The notes: generated by a model not told the origin, from the letters alone. A stretch of DNA of 10,714 nucleotides from an uncultured Verrucomicrobia subdivision 3 bacterium (GCA_946480555.1 CAMLLE010000049.1:1-10714), one strand, 5' to 3'. Positions 1 through 7,314 are shown, counted from the stretch's first letter. Program-made: numbers and translations.

Positions 1-405
1 ATGAAAGCAGTTATCTTCCCGTTTGCGCTCAGTTGTCTCTGTGTGGCCCTGCTTCCTGGCTGTGGAAAAGAAGAAGCAGCGCCGGTTGAAGTTCCGCCAC
101 CGGCAGCGGAGGCGCCATCTGCTCCGGCCGCGGTGCAGCGGCCTGCTCCAGCCGCGCCGGCTCCACAACAGGCATCTCCGGCCGCCGTTCAGCAGGCGGA
201 AGCAATTCTCAAAGCCAAACAATACGATCAGGCGGCAACGAGATTGATCGAACTTGCCGCCTCAGCCCGCAAGCTGCCGCCCGCTCAGGCTGGTCCCTTG
301 AACCATCAAATCCTTCAGCTGCAAATGGAGCTTCAATCCGCCGCGGCATCCGGCGAACCGGGAGCTGCTCAAGCGTTGCAACGCGTGGCAGCCGCCCGCA
401 AGTAA
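1..405 (+). CDS. Small Ala/Pro-rich lipoprotein of unknown function
   Basis: Encodes 134 residues. The first 21 form a clear lipoprotein signal: Lys2, a hydrophobic stretch, then a lipobox L18-P19-G20-C21, so Cys21 should be lipidated after signal peptidase II cleavage. Pro at -2 is a little unusual for a lipobox. Residues 24-57 are an Ala/Pro/Gln-rich linker that is probably disordered. Residues 58-134 look alpha-helical, with a TPR-like pattern (QAEAILKAKQYDQAATRLIE) but no full repeat set. A short periplasmic or outer-membrane-anchored protein is the simplest reading. I recognise no specific family. The ATG is the first base of the window, so its upstream signals are not visible and a start further upstream cannot be excluded, though the signal peptide fits this one well. 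The gene converges on rsmB with an 11-base gap. Confidence 0.8.
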   Translation: MKAVIFPFALSCLCVALLPGCGKEEAAPVEVPPPAAEAPSAPAAVQRPAPAAPAPQQASPAAVQQAEAILKAKQYDQAATRLIELAASARKLPPAQAGPLNHQILQLQMELQSAAASGEPGAAQALQRVAAARK

Positions 406-416
406 CGGGATCGAGT

Positions 417-1820
417 TCACCCGTTCTTTGATCGGGACATCGAGCTTGCGAACGCCCCGTCGGCAGCATCTGTCGGCGGGGTGATCCTTTCTGAGCTTTC
501 AATGCTCAAATCCGGCTTCTCTTTTGCGAAGGCCTGAATCATAGCTTCATTCTCCTCATCCTCCAAACTGCACGTGCTGTAAACGAGCGTGCCGCCGGGT
601 TTCAATAATCGGGCGGCTTGTTCCAGTAATTGCAGCTGCGTGGTGCACAAACGGTCGATTTCCTCCGGGCGAATGCGCCAGCGCAGGTCCACCCGGCGGC
701 GCATGACTCCCGTGTTGGAACAAGGTGCGTCCACCAAAATGCGATCGAAGCGCAGTGACGTCGCGGCGAGTTGCGCACTGTTGAAGGTTTCCACGCAGGT
801 CGCACCCAGCCGGGCGCAGTTTTCCTGAATCAGCTTCAAGCGATCCGGCGAAATGTCATGAGCGATCACGCGTCCGCGATTCTCCATCAACTGCGCGATG
901 TAAGTGGTCTTGCCTCCCGGCGCGGCGCAGAGGTCGAGGACCGTTTCGCCCGGCTGTGGATCCAGCTCATTCACCGCAGCGAGTGTGCTGGGATCTTGAA
1001 CGTAGAACAGTCCCGCTTGAAAACTCGGCAGCTTCGCAATGGGTGGATGCGATTTGAATTCGAATACCAGATTGTCATCAAGCCAGCTGCGACGAACGAA
1101 ATCGTATTCAATCCCCTCATCGCGCCATTGCGCCAGCACATCGCCGGCATCCTTGAACGTTCGTTCGAGAAAGGGGCGGCGTGGAGCAGGCGCTCCGATA
1201 ATGCCCGGGCGCGATGCAGCAGTCTGGACGGGCGCGCGTCCCTCCTTCGCGAATGCGAGCGTGTTGATCCGCGCATACGTCTTTGCCGGGGTATTGTTCC
1301 ATTCCAGCAATTTCGCGGTAGCGTCCGCACCCCAACGTTTCTGCCAGCGTTCCACCAGCCATTGCGGATGCGAATAACCAATGTGCGGTTGCGTGCGTTT
1401 AAGTTCCGCCAGAGCTGACTTGGTTTCGTCCAACTCGCGCAAATATCCGCGCAAGACTGCGTTTACAAATCCCGCCTGCGGTCCCAGTCCACTGCGTTTC
1501 GCGTGTTCCACCGTTTCATGCACCGCGGCGTGATGCGGAATGCGGTCGAGCCAGAAAATCTGGTAGAGCCCCAGGCGCAGAAGAATTTGCAGCAGCGGTT
1601 TCTGCTCGCGACCGGGCGCTTTGCGTTCGATCAACCAGTCGAGCGTGGCCTGCCAGCGGACAACGCCGAAGACCAGTTCCTGACAAAGCCCGCGATCCAC
1701 CGGGCTCAAGCGCGAGTGCGCCAGCGCGTTCTCCAGCAAATTTTCCACGTAATCCCGTCCCGCTTCACGCTCGAGCAGCACGCGTCCCGCAATTTCTCTT
1801 GGTTTTTGTTCGTTCACCAT
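417..1820 (-). CDS. rsmB: 16S rRNA (cytosine-C5)-methyltransferase RsmB (Sun/Fmu family)
   Basis: Encodes 467 residues; E. coli RsmB, which methylates C967 of 16S rRNA using SAM, has about 429. Residues about 1-140 match the NusB-like RNA-binding domain (GRVLLEREAGRDYVENLL, then RLGLYQIFWLDRIPHHAAVHE). The catalytic half has the SAM-binding motif VLDLCAAPGGKTTYIAQL, the motif IV segment VDAPCSNTGVMRR (Cys367) and the motif VI segment VYSTCSLEDEENE (Cys417). By family knowledge the TCS cysteine is the nucleophile that attacks cytosine C6, and the PC cysteine helps release the product. Their spacing of 50 residues equals that of E. coli Cys325/Cys375. The C-terminal tail of about 25 residues is poorly conserved. 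The chosen ATG gives a start typical of the family; no Shine-Dalgarno is seen. It is divergent from the Gre-domain gene and convergent with the lipoprotein gene. Confidence 0.95.
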   Translation of the reverse strand: MVNEQKPREIAGRVLLEREAGRDYVENLLENALAHSRLSPVDRGLCQELVFGVVRWQATLDWLIERKAPGREQKPLLQILLRLGLYQIFWLDRIPHHAAVHETVEHAKRSGLGPQAGFVNAVLRGYLRELDETKSALAELKRTQPHIGYSHPQWLVERWQKRWGADATAKLLEWNNTPAKTYARINTLAFAKEGRAPVQTAASRPGIIGAPAPRRPFLERTFKDAGDVLAQWRDEGIEYDFVRRSWLDDNLVFEFKSHPPIAKLPSFQAGLFYVQDPSTLAAVNELDPQPGETVLDLCAAPGGKTTYIAQLMENRGRVIAHDISPDRLKLIQENCARLGATCVETFNSAQLAATSLRFDRILVDAPCSNTGVMRRRVDLRWRIRPEEIDRLCTTQLQLLEQAARLLKPGGTLVYSTCSLEDEENEAMIQAFAKEKPDLSIESSERITPPTDAADGAFASSMSRSKNG

Positions 1821-1827
1821 TTTTAAT
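1799..1827 (+). promoter_or_regulatory. Candidate sigma70-type promoter for the Gre-domain gene
   Basis: TTGGTT (1799-1804) and TTTAAT (1822-1827) are separated by 17 bases, matching the sigma70 consensus at 3/6 and 5/6 positions. Transcription would start near 1834, giving a leader of roughly 38 bases that contains the hairpin at 1836-1856. The -35 lies inside the first codons of rsmB. This is pattern matching only. Confidence 0.3.
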
Positions 1828-1831
1828 TATC
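1826..1831 (-). promoter_or_regulatory. Candidate -10 element for rsmB
   Basis: On the minus strand GATAAT (5/6 to TATAAT) ends five bases before the rsmB ATG. If used, transcription would begin at or next to the start codon, giving a leaderless or nearly leaderless mRNA. This would fit the absence of a Shine-Dalgarno. No convincing -35 is present at the right distance, so the call is weak. Confidence 0.22.
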
Positions 1832-1835
1832 GCGA

Positions 1836-1856
1836 GTTCGCTTCGAGGAAGCGAGC
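1836..1856. repeat. Inverted repeat (hairpin) in the rsmB/gre divergent gap
   Basis: TCGCTTC (1838-1844) and GAAGCGA (1848-1854) are exact reverse complements around a GAG loop. The stem extends outward by a T-G wobble (1837/1855) and a G-C pair (1836/1856), giving nine pairs in all. No T-run follows on either strand, so it is not a standard intrinsic terminator. It lies between two divergent start codons and would fall in the leader of the rightward transcript: a possible operator or 5' UTR structure. Confidence 0.5.
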
Positions 1857-1871
1857 GGTACCTGATCTTTT

Positions 1872-3758
1872 ATGCGAGAGGAATTTGAAAAATTGGCAGC
1901 CGCGGGAAAAATCGAGGGCCGCCATGTGGAACCGTTGATTCAACTCACGAACAGCGGATTCTGCATGCACCGCAGCTGGGGTTTCGGGCGCATCAAGACA
2001 GTCGATACCGTCTTCGCGCGGTTCACCATCGATTTCCCCAACAAGCCGGGCCATCACATGGACCTGGCGTTCGCCGCGGAATCACTCAAGCCCATCACCA
2101 AGGATCACATCCTCGCGCGCAAGGCCGCCGACCTCGACAGCCTGCGCCAGCTCGCTGCGACCAACCACTTGGAACTCGTCAAAGTCGTCCTCGCCAGCAA
2201 CGGCGGCAAAGCCACCGTCGATCAGATTCAACAAATCCTCGTCCCAGACATCATCCGCGACGATTGGAAGAAATGGTGGGAAGCCGCGAAACGTGAACTG
2301 AAGAAGGACGGGCATTTTCAAGTTCCGCTCAAGAAAACCGAGCCGATCGTTTATCAGGCCAAGGAAATCACCTTGCAGGAACGGCTCCTAAGCGATTTCC
2401 GCGCGGCCAAAGGATTGAAGGCTCGCATCCTCGTTGCCACGGAACTTCTGAAAAATGCGGCCGACCTGACGGACAAGCAGGCAGCGGCAAAGGAAGTGGT
2501 CGCAGCATTGAACACGGAGATTCCCAGCTATCAACGCACGCAGCCGGCCGTGGCGCTGGAAGCGATTTTTCTGCGCGATGACATCCGCGACCTGGGCGGG
2601 CTGCCTCCAGTTGATGGTGAATTGAAGGCTGCCACGATCTGGACGCAGGAAAACAAGATTGGCGCGTTGATCGAACAACTCCCCGCCGTGAAGCACCGTC
2701 GCGCCGCCGATTCATTCAAGGAAAGCAATTCAGAGCATTGGCACGAGGTGCTGCGGAATTCCATGAACTCCGTTTCCGCCAAGCTCTGCAAAGAATTTGC
2801 GAACGTGCTGGTCGAAGCGGGACGAATCGTGGAACTCAAAGAATCGCTCGCGCGTCTCGTCAGCCAGCATACTGCCAGCAGTGAGCTGTTGCTCTGGCTG
2901 GCCAAGGAACGCAGCGATGCATTCGCGGACATTCTCGGGCCGGAAGTCTTCCGCGCGATGCTGACTTCCATGGAACGCGATCAGTTTAACGAAAAACGTT
3001 CCAACCGCCTGCGCGATTACATCCTTTCCGATCAGGATTTGCTGCCTGAACTGACCGCGGCGGCGGAGCTGGACGTGATCAAGGATTTGACCCGCGCGCT
3101 GCAGTTGTCGCCGGTTTTCGATGACATGGACAAGCGCTCGCTCCTCGCGCGCATCGTGAAGAGCCATCCCGCCGTTCAATCGCTCATCAGCGGCGGCGAA
3201 ACCAAGCAGGACACCTCGCTCATCGTTTCTTGGGAAAGTCTGGAGCGGAAGAAGGAGGAATATCAGGAGCTGGTTCACAAAAAGATTCCGGCGAACTCGA
3301 AGGAAATTGCGATCGCCCGCAGCTACGGCGATTTGCGCGAGAACCACGAGTACAAGGCCGCGAAGGAAATGCAGAAAGTGCTCATGCGCCAGAAGGACGA
3401 ACTGGAAAACCAGATGGTCCGCGCGCGTGGCACCGATTTCCTGAATGCCCGCACGGACGTCGTCAGCATCGGCACCGTGGTTCATTCCACCGATCTTTCC
3501 ACCAATCAGCGCGAACGTTTCGTGGTTCTCGGGGCCTGGGATTCCGATCCTGACAAAGGAATCATCAGCTATCTCTCGCCCGTCGCACAGGGTTTGATGA
3601 ACCACAAGGTTGGCGACGAAGTGGAATTCGAAATCTACGGTGCGCGTCACAAGCATCGCATCGAACTGATCGAGCCCTTCAAGGCGCAAGGCGCTGAAGT
3701 GTCTTCCTCCCAGGCCCAATCGGCCTCTGCGCCCGGCGCCTCTGCGCAGCCGATGTAG
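1872..3758 (+). CDS. Long GreA/GreB-family transcription elongation factor with large N-terminal extension
   Basis: Encodes 628 residues, about four times a normal GreA (about 158). The Gre part is C-terminal. A coiled coil at about 454-520 carries the signature ARSYGDLRENHEYKAAKEMQ, with acidic tip residues Asp487 and Glu490, equivalent to GreA Asp41/Glu44, which enter the RNA polymerase secondary channel and promote transcript cleavage. An FKBP-like domain follows at about 529-607 (IGTVVHSTDL, SYLSPVAQGLMNHKVGDEVEF). Residues about 32-75 (HRSWGFGRIKTVDTVFARF) form a small beta-rich unit resembling CarD/Tudor-like RNA polymerase-binding domains. Residues about 76-450 are mainly helical and unassigned. 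The last 20 residues are low complexity (Ser/Ala/Gln). Chlamydial GreA proteins are similarly long, supporting a PVC-group host. A role in rescuing backtracked polymerase is inferred from the intact tip. The start is the first ATG of the frame; no Shine-Dalgarno is visible. Confidence 0.9.
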   Translation: MREEFEKLAAAGKIEGRHVEPLIQLTNSGFCMHRSWGFGRIKTVDTVFARFTIDFPNKPGHHMDLAFAAESLKPITKDHILARKAADLDSLRQLAATNHLELVKVVLASNGGKATVDQIQQILVPDIIRDDWKKWWEAAKRELKKDGHFQVPLKKTEPIVYQAKEITLQERLLSDFRAAKGLKARILVATELLKNAADLTDKQAAAKEVVAALNTEIPSYQRTQPAVALEAIFLRDDIRDLGGLPPVDGELKAATIWTQENKIGALIEQLPAVKHRRAADSFKESNSEHWHEVLRNSMNSVSAKLCKEFANVLVEAGRIVELKESLARLVSQHTASSELLLWLAKERSDAFADILGPEVFRAMLTSMERDQFNEKRSNRLRDYILSDQDLLPELTAAAELDVIKDLTRALQLSPVFDDMDKRSLLARIVKSHPAVQSLISGGETKQDTSLIVSWESLERKKEEYQELVHKKIPANSKEIAIARSYGDLRENHEYKAAKEMQKVLMRQKDELENQMVRARGTDFLNARTDVVSIGTVVHSTDLSTNQRERFVVLGAWDSDPDKGIISYLSPVAQGLMNHKVGDEVEFEIYGARHKHRIELIEPFKAQGAEVSSSQAQSASAPGASAQPM

Positions 3759-3888
3759 CTTCGGGGAATCCTCACCATTCCGGCGCGCGCAGGTGCTGAG
3801 GCTCAAAGAGCGGCCCGGCCTGGATGACGACTGTTTTGTCCGAGCCTCACGGATTGCGCGGGCGCGGTGACGTCTCCATGATCCCGCC
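3759..3888. other. Intergenic gap with a weak inverted repeat
   Basis: These 130 bases separate the Gre gene from the TPR membrane-protein gene. TGAGGCTC (3797-3804) and GAGCCTCA (3842-3849) are exact reverse complements, but the 37-base spacing makes a stable hairpin doubtful. A second pair, GGAAT/ATTCC (3765-3769 and 3777-3781), could form a small stem just after the gre stop. No T-run, clear promoter or convincing small gene is seen. A 25-codon GTG frame (3793-3870) has no supporting signal. Confidence 0.35.
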
Positions 3889-5871
3889 ATGTCACGGTCC
3901 CGAACGGTCGCCCTGCTGCTCGCGTTTTTGACGTTGATGGTTTATCTGCCCGTCCGGCAGTTCGGCTTCGTGGTGTTCGATGACCCGGATTACGTGCTGG
4001 AGAATCGGCATGTTCTCGGCGGACTGAGCTGGGAAGGGGTTCGATGGGCTTTCACGAGTTTCGACGCTTCCAACTGGCATCCTCTCACGTGGCTTTCCTT
4101 GATGCTGGATTGCGAATTGTTCGGCCCGAATCCGGCCGCAATGCATGTGATCAACGTTTTGTTTCACGTGCTGAATTCGACCCTGCTTCTGCGATTGATT
4201 TTTCGCTGGAGCAATGACCTGTGGCCAAGCGCAATCGTCGCCACTCTTTTTGCTTTGCACCCCTTGCACGTCGAATCCGTGGCGTGGATTTCTGAACGCA
4301 AGGATGTGCTCAGCACGTTTTTTGGACTGCTCTCGTTGCTGGCCTACACCCGTTTTGCGCAGAGTCCCGCCGCCCAAAATCCGAAACCGACACTCACAAT
4401 TCCTCTGTCGCGCGATTTTGCGTTCGCGATCATTTGGTTCGTTCTCAGCCTCCTGGCCAAACCGATGCTTGTGACGCTGCCGTTCGTTTTTGTGCTGTTG
4501 GACATCTGGCCGTTCAATCGCGCCTCAATTGAAAAGTCCGTGCAACTTCTGCGGTTGCTTGGCGAAAAATGGGCGTTCCTGATCCTCTCATTCATCGCTT
4601 GTGTCATCACGTTCCTGGCGCAACGCAGCGTTTCGGCCGTGAGCCTGGATCGGCTCCCGTTCCTCGATCGAATCGCCAATGCTACTGTTGCCTACGCCGC
4701 CTACATTGGGAAAACGATCTGGCCCACCAAGCTCGCCGTGATTTATCCGCTTAACGGTGCGCCACCGGCCAGCAGCGTTATCATCGCATTGCTGGTCCTG
4801 GCCGGGATTTCAGCAGCGGTTTTTGTCGGCCGCAAATCCGCCCCGTATTTGCTGGTGGGGTGGTGCTGGTTTCTGGGCACGCTCGTCCCGGTTATCGGCC
4901 TGGTCCAGGTTGGCGCACAAGCATTGGCGGATCGCTACATGTATGTGCCGATGATTGGCTTGCTCATCGCGTTTGCTTTTGGCGCCGCGCACGTGGTTCG
5001 CCGCCGCCGCATCCCGATTGCGGTGGCGATCGTCGGTGGAAATGCGCTGACGATCGGCTGCCTGTTCGGCACGTTTTTCCAGCTCAGCTACTGGCGTGAC
5101 AGCGAAACGCTGTTTCGACGCGCGCTGGCGGTGACTGGTCCAAACGAAATTGCGGAGATGAATCTGGGCATCGCGCTGGAGAACGCGGGGCGCAAGGACG
5201 AAGCGCTCGTGCAGTATTATCGCGCGCTGAATCTCAACACGAACCGCTTTCAGACGCACAATGACGTCGCGAACCTGCTCGCCGACCTGGGACGCCATGA
5301 CGAAGCGAAAGGGCATTATCTGCGTGCGCTGGAATTGAAGCCTGACGCCCCGCTCGCGCATCAGAACTATGGCACTTTGCTCGCCGAACTGGGCGACGTC
5401 GAGGCGGCCATGCTGCGTTATGAAAAGGCGGCCGAGCTCGCGCCGCACCGGCCCACGCCGCATTATTTGATGGGCAAGGCTCGCTTTCGCCAGGGCCGAT
5501 TCGCCGAAGCTGCGGCCCATTTCCGAACTGCGCTCGAACGCGATCCCAACGATTTCCAGGCGCTCACATTCCTGGCGCGTGTGCTCGCCGCTGCGCCGGT
5601 GGATTCGTTGCGTAACGGCACAGAAGCGGTTCGGCTGGCTGAACGAGCGGTCCGTGTGACCGGCGGGCAACAGCCGTTCGTGATGGATGTGCTGGCGATG
5701 GCCTGCGCCGAGCTCGGAAAGTTCGCCGAGGCGGTTGCCGTGAGTCAGCAAGCGTTGGAATTGGCGCGCGCGGCGGATGCGCCGGATTTGGTGGCGGGAT
5801 TGGAGCAGCGACTGAAGCTTTACGAGGCGCGCCAGCCTTATCGCGAGCCAGCTTCGACAAAATCGCCCTGA
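3889..5871 (+). CDS. Polytopic membrane protein with C-terminal TPR repeats (TMTC/GT-C glycosyltransferase-like)
   Basis: Encodes 660 residues. The N-terminal 410 or so contain about eleven to twelve predicted membrane segments, the first at about 6-25. The first outer loop begins FDDPDYVLENRHV, with Asp31-Asp32 in the position where GT-C enzymes keep catalytic or metal-binding acids. Further family hallmarks are NWHPLTWLSLMLDCELFG, HPLHVESVAWISERKDVLS (His124, His127, Glu136, Asp139) and ADRYMYVPMIGL. From about residue 419 come four clear TPR units of about 34 residues, then two weaker ones to about 627 (for example GRKDEALVQYYRALNLN). This architecture is shared with eukaryotic TMTC O-mannosyltransferases and many uncharacterised bacterial proteins. 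Transfer of a sugar from a lipid carrier to a protein or glycolipid is inferred, not shown. The reading frame is closed by a stop at 3868-3870, so this ATG is the only good start. No Shine-Dalgarno is seen. Confidence 0.85.
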   Translation: MSRSRTVALLLAFLTLMVYLPVRQFGFVVFDDPDYVLENRHVLGGLSWEGVRWAFTSFDASNWHPLTWLSLMLDCELFGPNPAAMHVINVLFHVLNSTLLLRLIFRWSNDLWPSAIVATLFALHPLHVESVAWISERKDVLSTFFGLLSLLAYTRFAQSPAAQNPKPTLTIPLSRDFAFAIIWFVLSLLAKPMLVTLPFVFVLLDIWPFNRASIEKSVQLLRLLGEKWAFLILSFIACVITFLAQRSVSAVSLDRLPFLDRIANATVAYAAYIGKTIWPTKLAVIYPLNGAPPASSVIIALLVLAGISAAVFVGRKSAPYLLVGWCWFLGTLVPVIGLVQVGAQALADRYMYVPMIGLLIAFAFGAAHVVRRRRIPIAVAIVGGNALTIGCLFGTFFQLSYWRDSETLFRRALAVTGPNEIAEMNLGIALENAGRKDEALVQYYRALNLNTNRFQTHNDVANLLADLGRHDEAKGHYLRALELKPDAPLAHQNYGTLLAELGDVEAAMLRYEKAAELAPHRPTPHYLMGKARFRQGRFAEAAAHFRTALERDPNDFQALTFLARVLAAAPVDSLRNGTEAVRLAERAVRVTGGQQPFVMDVLAMACAELGKFAEAVAVSQQALELARAADAPDLVAGLEQRLKLYEARQPYREPASTKSP

Positions 5872-5942
5872 CACTCCAAAAAACGAATGTTGCGCCGCGG
5901 CTGTTTTTCCACAAAATAGCGCGGCAAAACTAGGGCATTCGA
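5872..5942. other. Gap upstream of waaA with possible weak promoter
   Basis: This 71-base gap is richer in A/T than the flanking genes. TTGCGC (5890-5895) and CAAAAT (5912-5917), 16 bases apart, are a poor sigma70-like pair (3/6 and 4/6). GCCGCG (5894-5899) and CGCGGC (5920-5925) are inverted repeats 20 bases apart. Either the envelope genes have their own promoter here or they are read through from the TPR gene; the sequence does not decide. Confidence 0.25.
5932..5935 (+). promoter_or_regulatory. Shine-Dalgarno-like AGGG supporting the waaA GTG start
   Basis: AGGG lies seven bases before the GTG at 5943. It is the clearest Shine-Dalgarno match before any start in this window and supports the non-ATG start of waaA. 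Confidence 0.5.
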
Positions 5943-7271
5943 GTGCGAGTTCTTTACAACATTCTCTTCACGATTTTCTTCGTGCTGGCGTCGCCTTATT
6001 ACTTTTTCAGGTTATGGCGGCGCGGCAACTGGACTCGCGGCTTCGGCCAGCGCTTCGGCGCTTATGACGCGAAAATCAAGCAGGCCATCACCAATCGACA
6101 GGTGCTTTGGATGCACGCGGTGAGCGTCGGTGAGGTGAACGTCTGCACGCAGCTGATCCGCGCGCTCGAACCTCGCGTGCCGAATCTCAAAATCGTCGTT
6201 TCCACCACCACGACCACGGGCATGGGCGAGTTGCAGAAGAGACTGCCGTCGCATATCACCCGCATTTACTATCCGATCGACCGCCAGCCATACGTCACCC
6301 GCGCGCTGGCCAGCATGAGGCCGAAAGCCATTGTGTTGGTTGAAGCTGAAATCTGGCCGAACTTCCTTTGGCGCGCGCGCGAACTCGGCACGCCGTTGTT
6401 CCTCGTGAATGCCCGTTTGTCCGAACGTTCGTTCCGCGGTTATCGCCGCTGGGGGTTCATTTTCCGCGACTTGTTCGCCTCGTTCACTGCCGTCGGAACG
6501 CAGAGTGAGGCCGACGCGGCGCGGTTGCGCGAACTGGGTGTTCGTCCCGAAGCCATTCACGTCGTGGGCAGCCTGAAATACGATGCGGCCAAGCTGGACG
6601 AAAAGCGCGTGCTTGATGTTCCGGGAATGTTGAAGAAGATCGGTGCGCCGGAGAAACCGTTGCTGCTCGTCTGCGGCAGCACCCACGCCGGTGAAGAAGC
6701 GCTGGTGGCGGAACAATACCTTCGTCTGCGTCAGCGTTTTCCCAATCTGTTCCTCGTGATTGTCCCGCGGCACTTTGAACGCGGCAAGGAAGCCGGGCGC
6801 GATCTGCGCGAACGCGGCGTGAAGTTCATGTTCCGCAGCGAAATCACCGCCGGAACCCAGCTTCAACCTGGCGAAGTCGATTGCCTGCTCGTGAATACAA
6901 CGGGCGAACTGAAATACTTTTACGAACACGCGACGGTCATCTTTGTCGGCAAAAGCATGCGCGGTCAGGGCGGACAGAATCCGATTGAGCCCGGCGCGCT
7001 CGGCAAGCCCATGGTTTTCGGGCCGCATATGCAAAATTTTGCCGAAATCGTCCGCAGCTTCGTGGCAAACAAAGGCGCGATCCAGGTGCAGACCGAAACG
7101 GAATTGGAAAAGGCGTTTGCTGATGTCCTGGCCAATCCGGCGTTGCGGGAAGAGCTCGGCCGAAATGCCCGCAAAGTTGTGCGTGAGAATCTCGGCGGAA
7201 TCGAACGCACCGTGGACATGATCGTCCAGAACTTGAAGGACAAGGATATTTACATTCGGGATATCGTTTGA
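5943..7271 (+). CDS. waaA: 3-deoxy-D-manno-octulosonic acid (Kdo) transferase WaaA/KdtA
   Basis: Encodes 442 residues (E. coli WaaA: 425) from a GTG start with AGGG seven bases upstream. The enzyme transfers Kdo from CMP-Kdo to the lipid A precursor at the cytoplasmic face of the inner membrane. Residues about 5-22 form the N-terminal membrane anchor. Family motifs in order: WMHAVSVGEVNV (His58, Glu64), EAEIWPN (134-140), NARLSERS, GSLKYD (209-214), CGSTHAGEE, VPRHFERG and GGQNPIEPGALGKPMVFGPH (343 onward). Oddity: the motif usually written G-E-R-Y/F-G near residue 36 reads GQRFG, so the Glu proposed as catalytic base in Aquifex WaaA is Gln36 here, and no other Glu occurs before Glu64. All other motifs are intact and the frame is undamaged, so the gene is probably functional. 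Whether it adds one or two Kdo units cannot be told. It is the first of four lipid A/core genes. Confidence 0.95.
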   Translation: MRVLYNILFTIFFVLASPYYFFRLWRRGNWTRGFGQRFGAYDAKIKQAITNRQVLWMHAVSVGEVNVCTQLIRALEPRVPNLKIVVSTTTTTGMGELQKRLPSHITRIYYPIDRQPYVTRALASMRPKAIVLVEAEIWPNFLWRARELGTPLFLVNARLSERSFRGYRRWGFIFRDLFASFTAVGTQSEADAARLRELGVRPEAIHVVGSLKYDAAKLDEKRVLDVPGMLKKIGAPEKPLLLVCGSTHAGEEALVAEQYLRLRQRFPNLFLVIVPRHFERGKEAGRDLRERGVKFMFRSEITAGTQLQPGEVDCLLVNTTGELKYFYEHATVIFVGKSMRGQGGQNPIEPGALGKPMVFGPHMQNFAEIVRSFVANKGAIQVQTETELEKAFADVLANPALREELGRNARKVVRENLGGIERTVDMIVQNLKDKDIYIRDIV

Positions 7272-7284
7272 GTCTTCAGTCTTC
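7271..7284. repeat. Two tandem copies of heptamer AGTCTTC
   Basis: AGTCTTC occurs twice back to back, starting on the last base of the waaA stop codon. It is short enough to be chance, but a second heptameric tandem array with a different unit lies 58 bases further on in the same gap. Confidence 0.45.
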
Positions 7285-7314
7285 CATCGTCACCTGACAT
7301 TTCTCCGGTCGAGC

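Noticed and set aside
771..1418. 215-codon open frame on the plus strand
   Set aside because: Opposite rsmB, whose catalytic motifs and cysteine spacing are decisive.
3797..3849. Inverted repeat as a terminator for the Gre gene
   Set aside because: Eight-base arms are 37 bases apart and no T-run follows, so an intrinsic terminator is not supported.
3793..3870. 25-codon GTG frame in the gre-TPR gap
   Set aside because: No Shine-Dalgarno, no recognisable product, and length expected by chance.
2730..3890. 386-codon open frame on the minus strand
   Set aside because: It lies wholly opposite the Gre-domain gene, whose protein has clear conserved motifs. The antisense product is rich in Arg/His with no recognisable motif, as expected from codon bias on the other strand.
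4810..5874. 354-codon open frame on the minus strand
   Set aside because: Antisense to the TPR region of the membrane protein; its product is Arg/Gln-rich and shows no domain.
6012..7034. 340-codon open frame on the minus strand
   Set aside because: Antisense to waaA, which carries every expected family motif in the plus frame.
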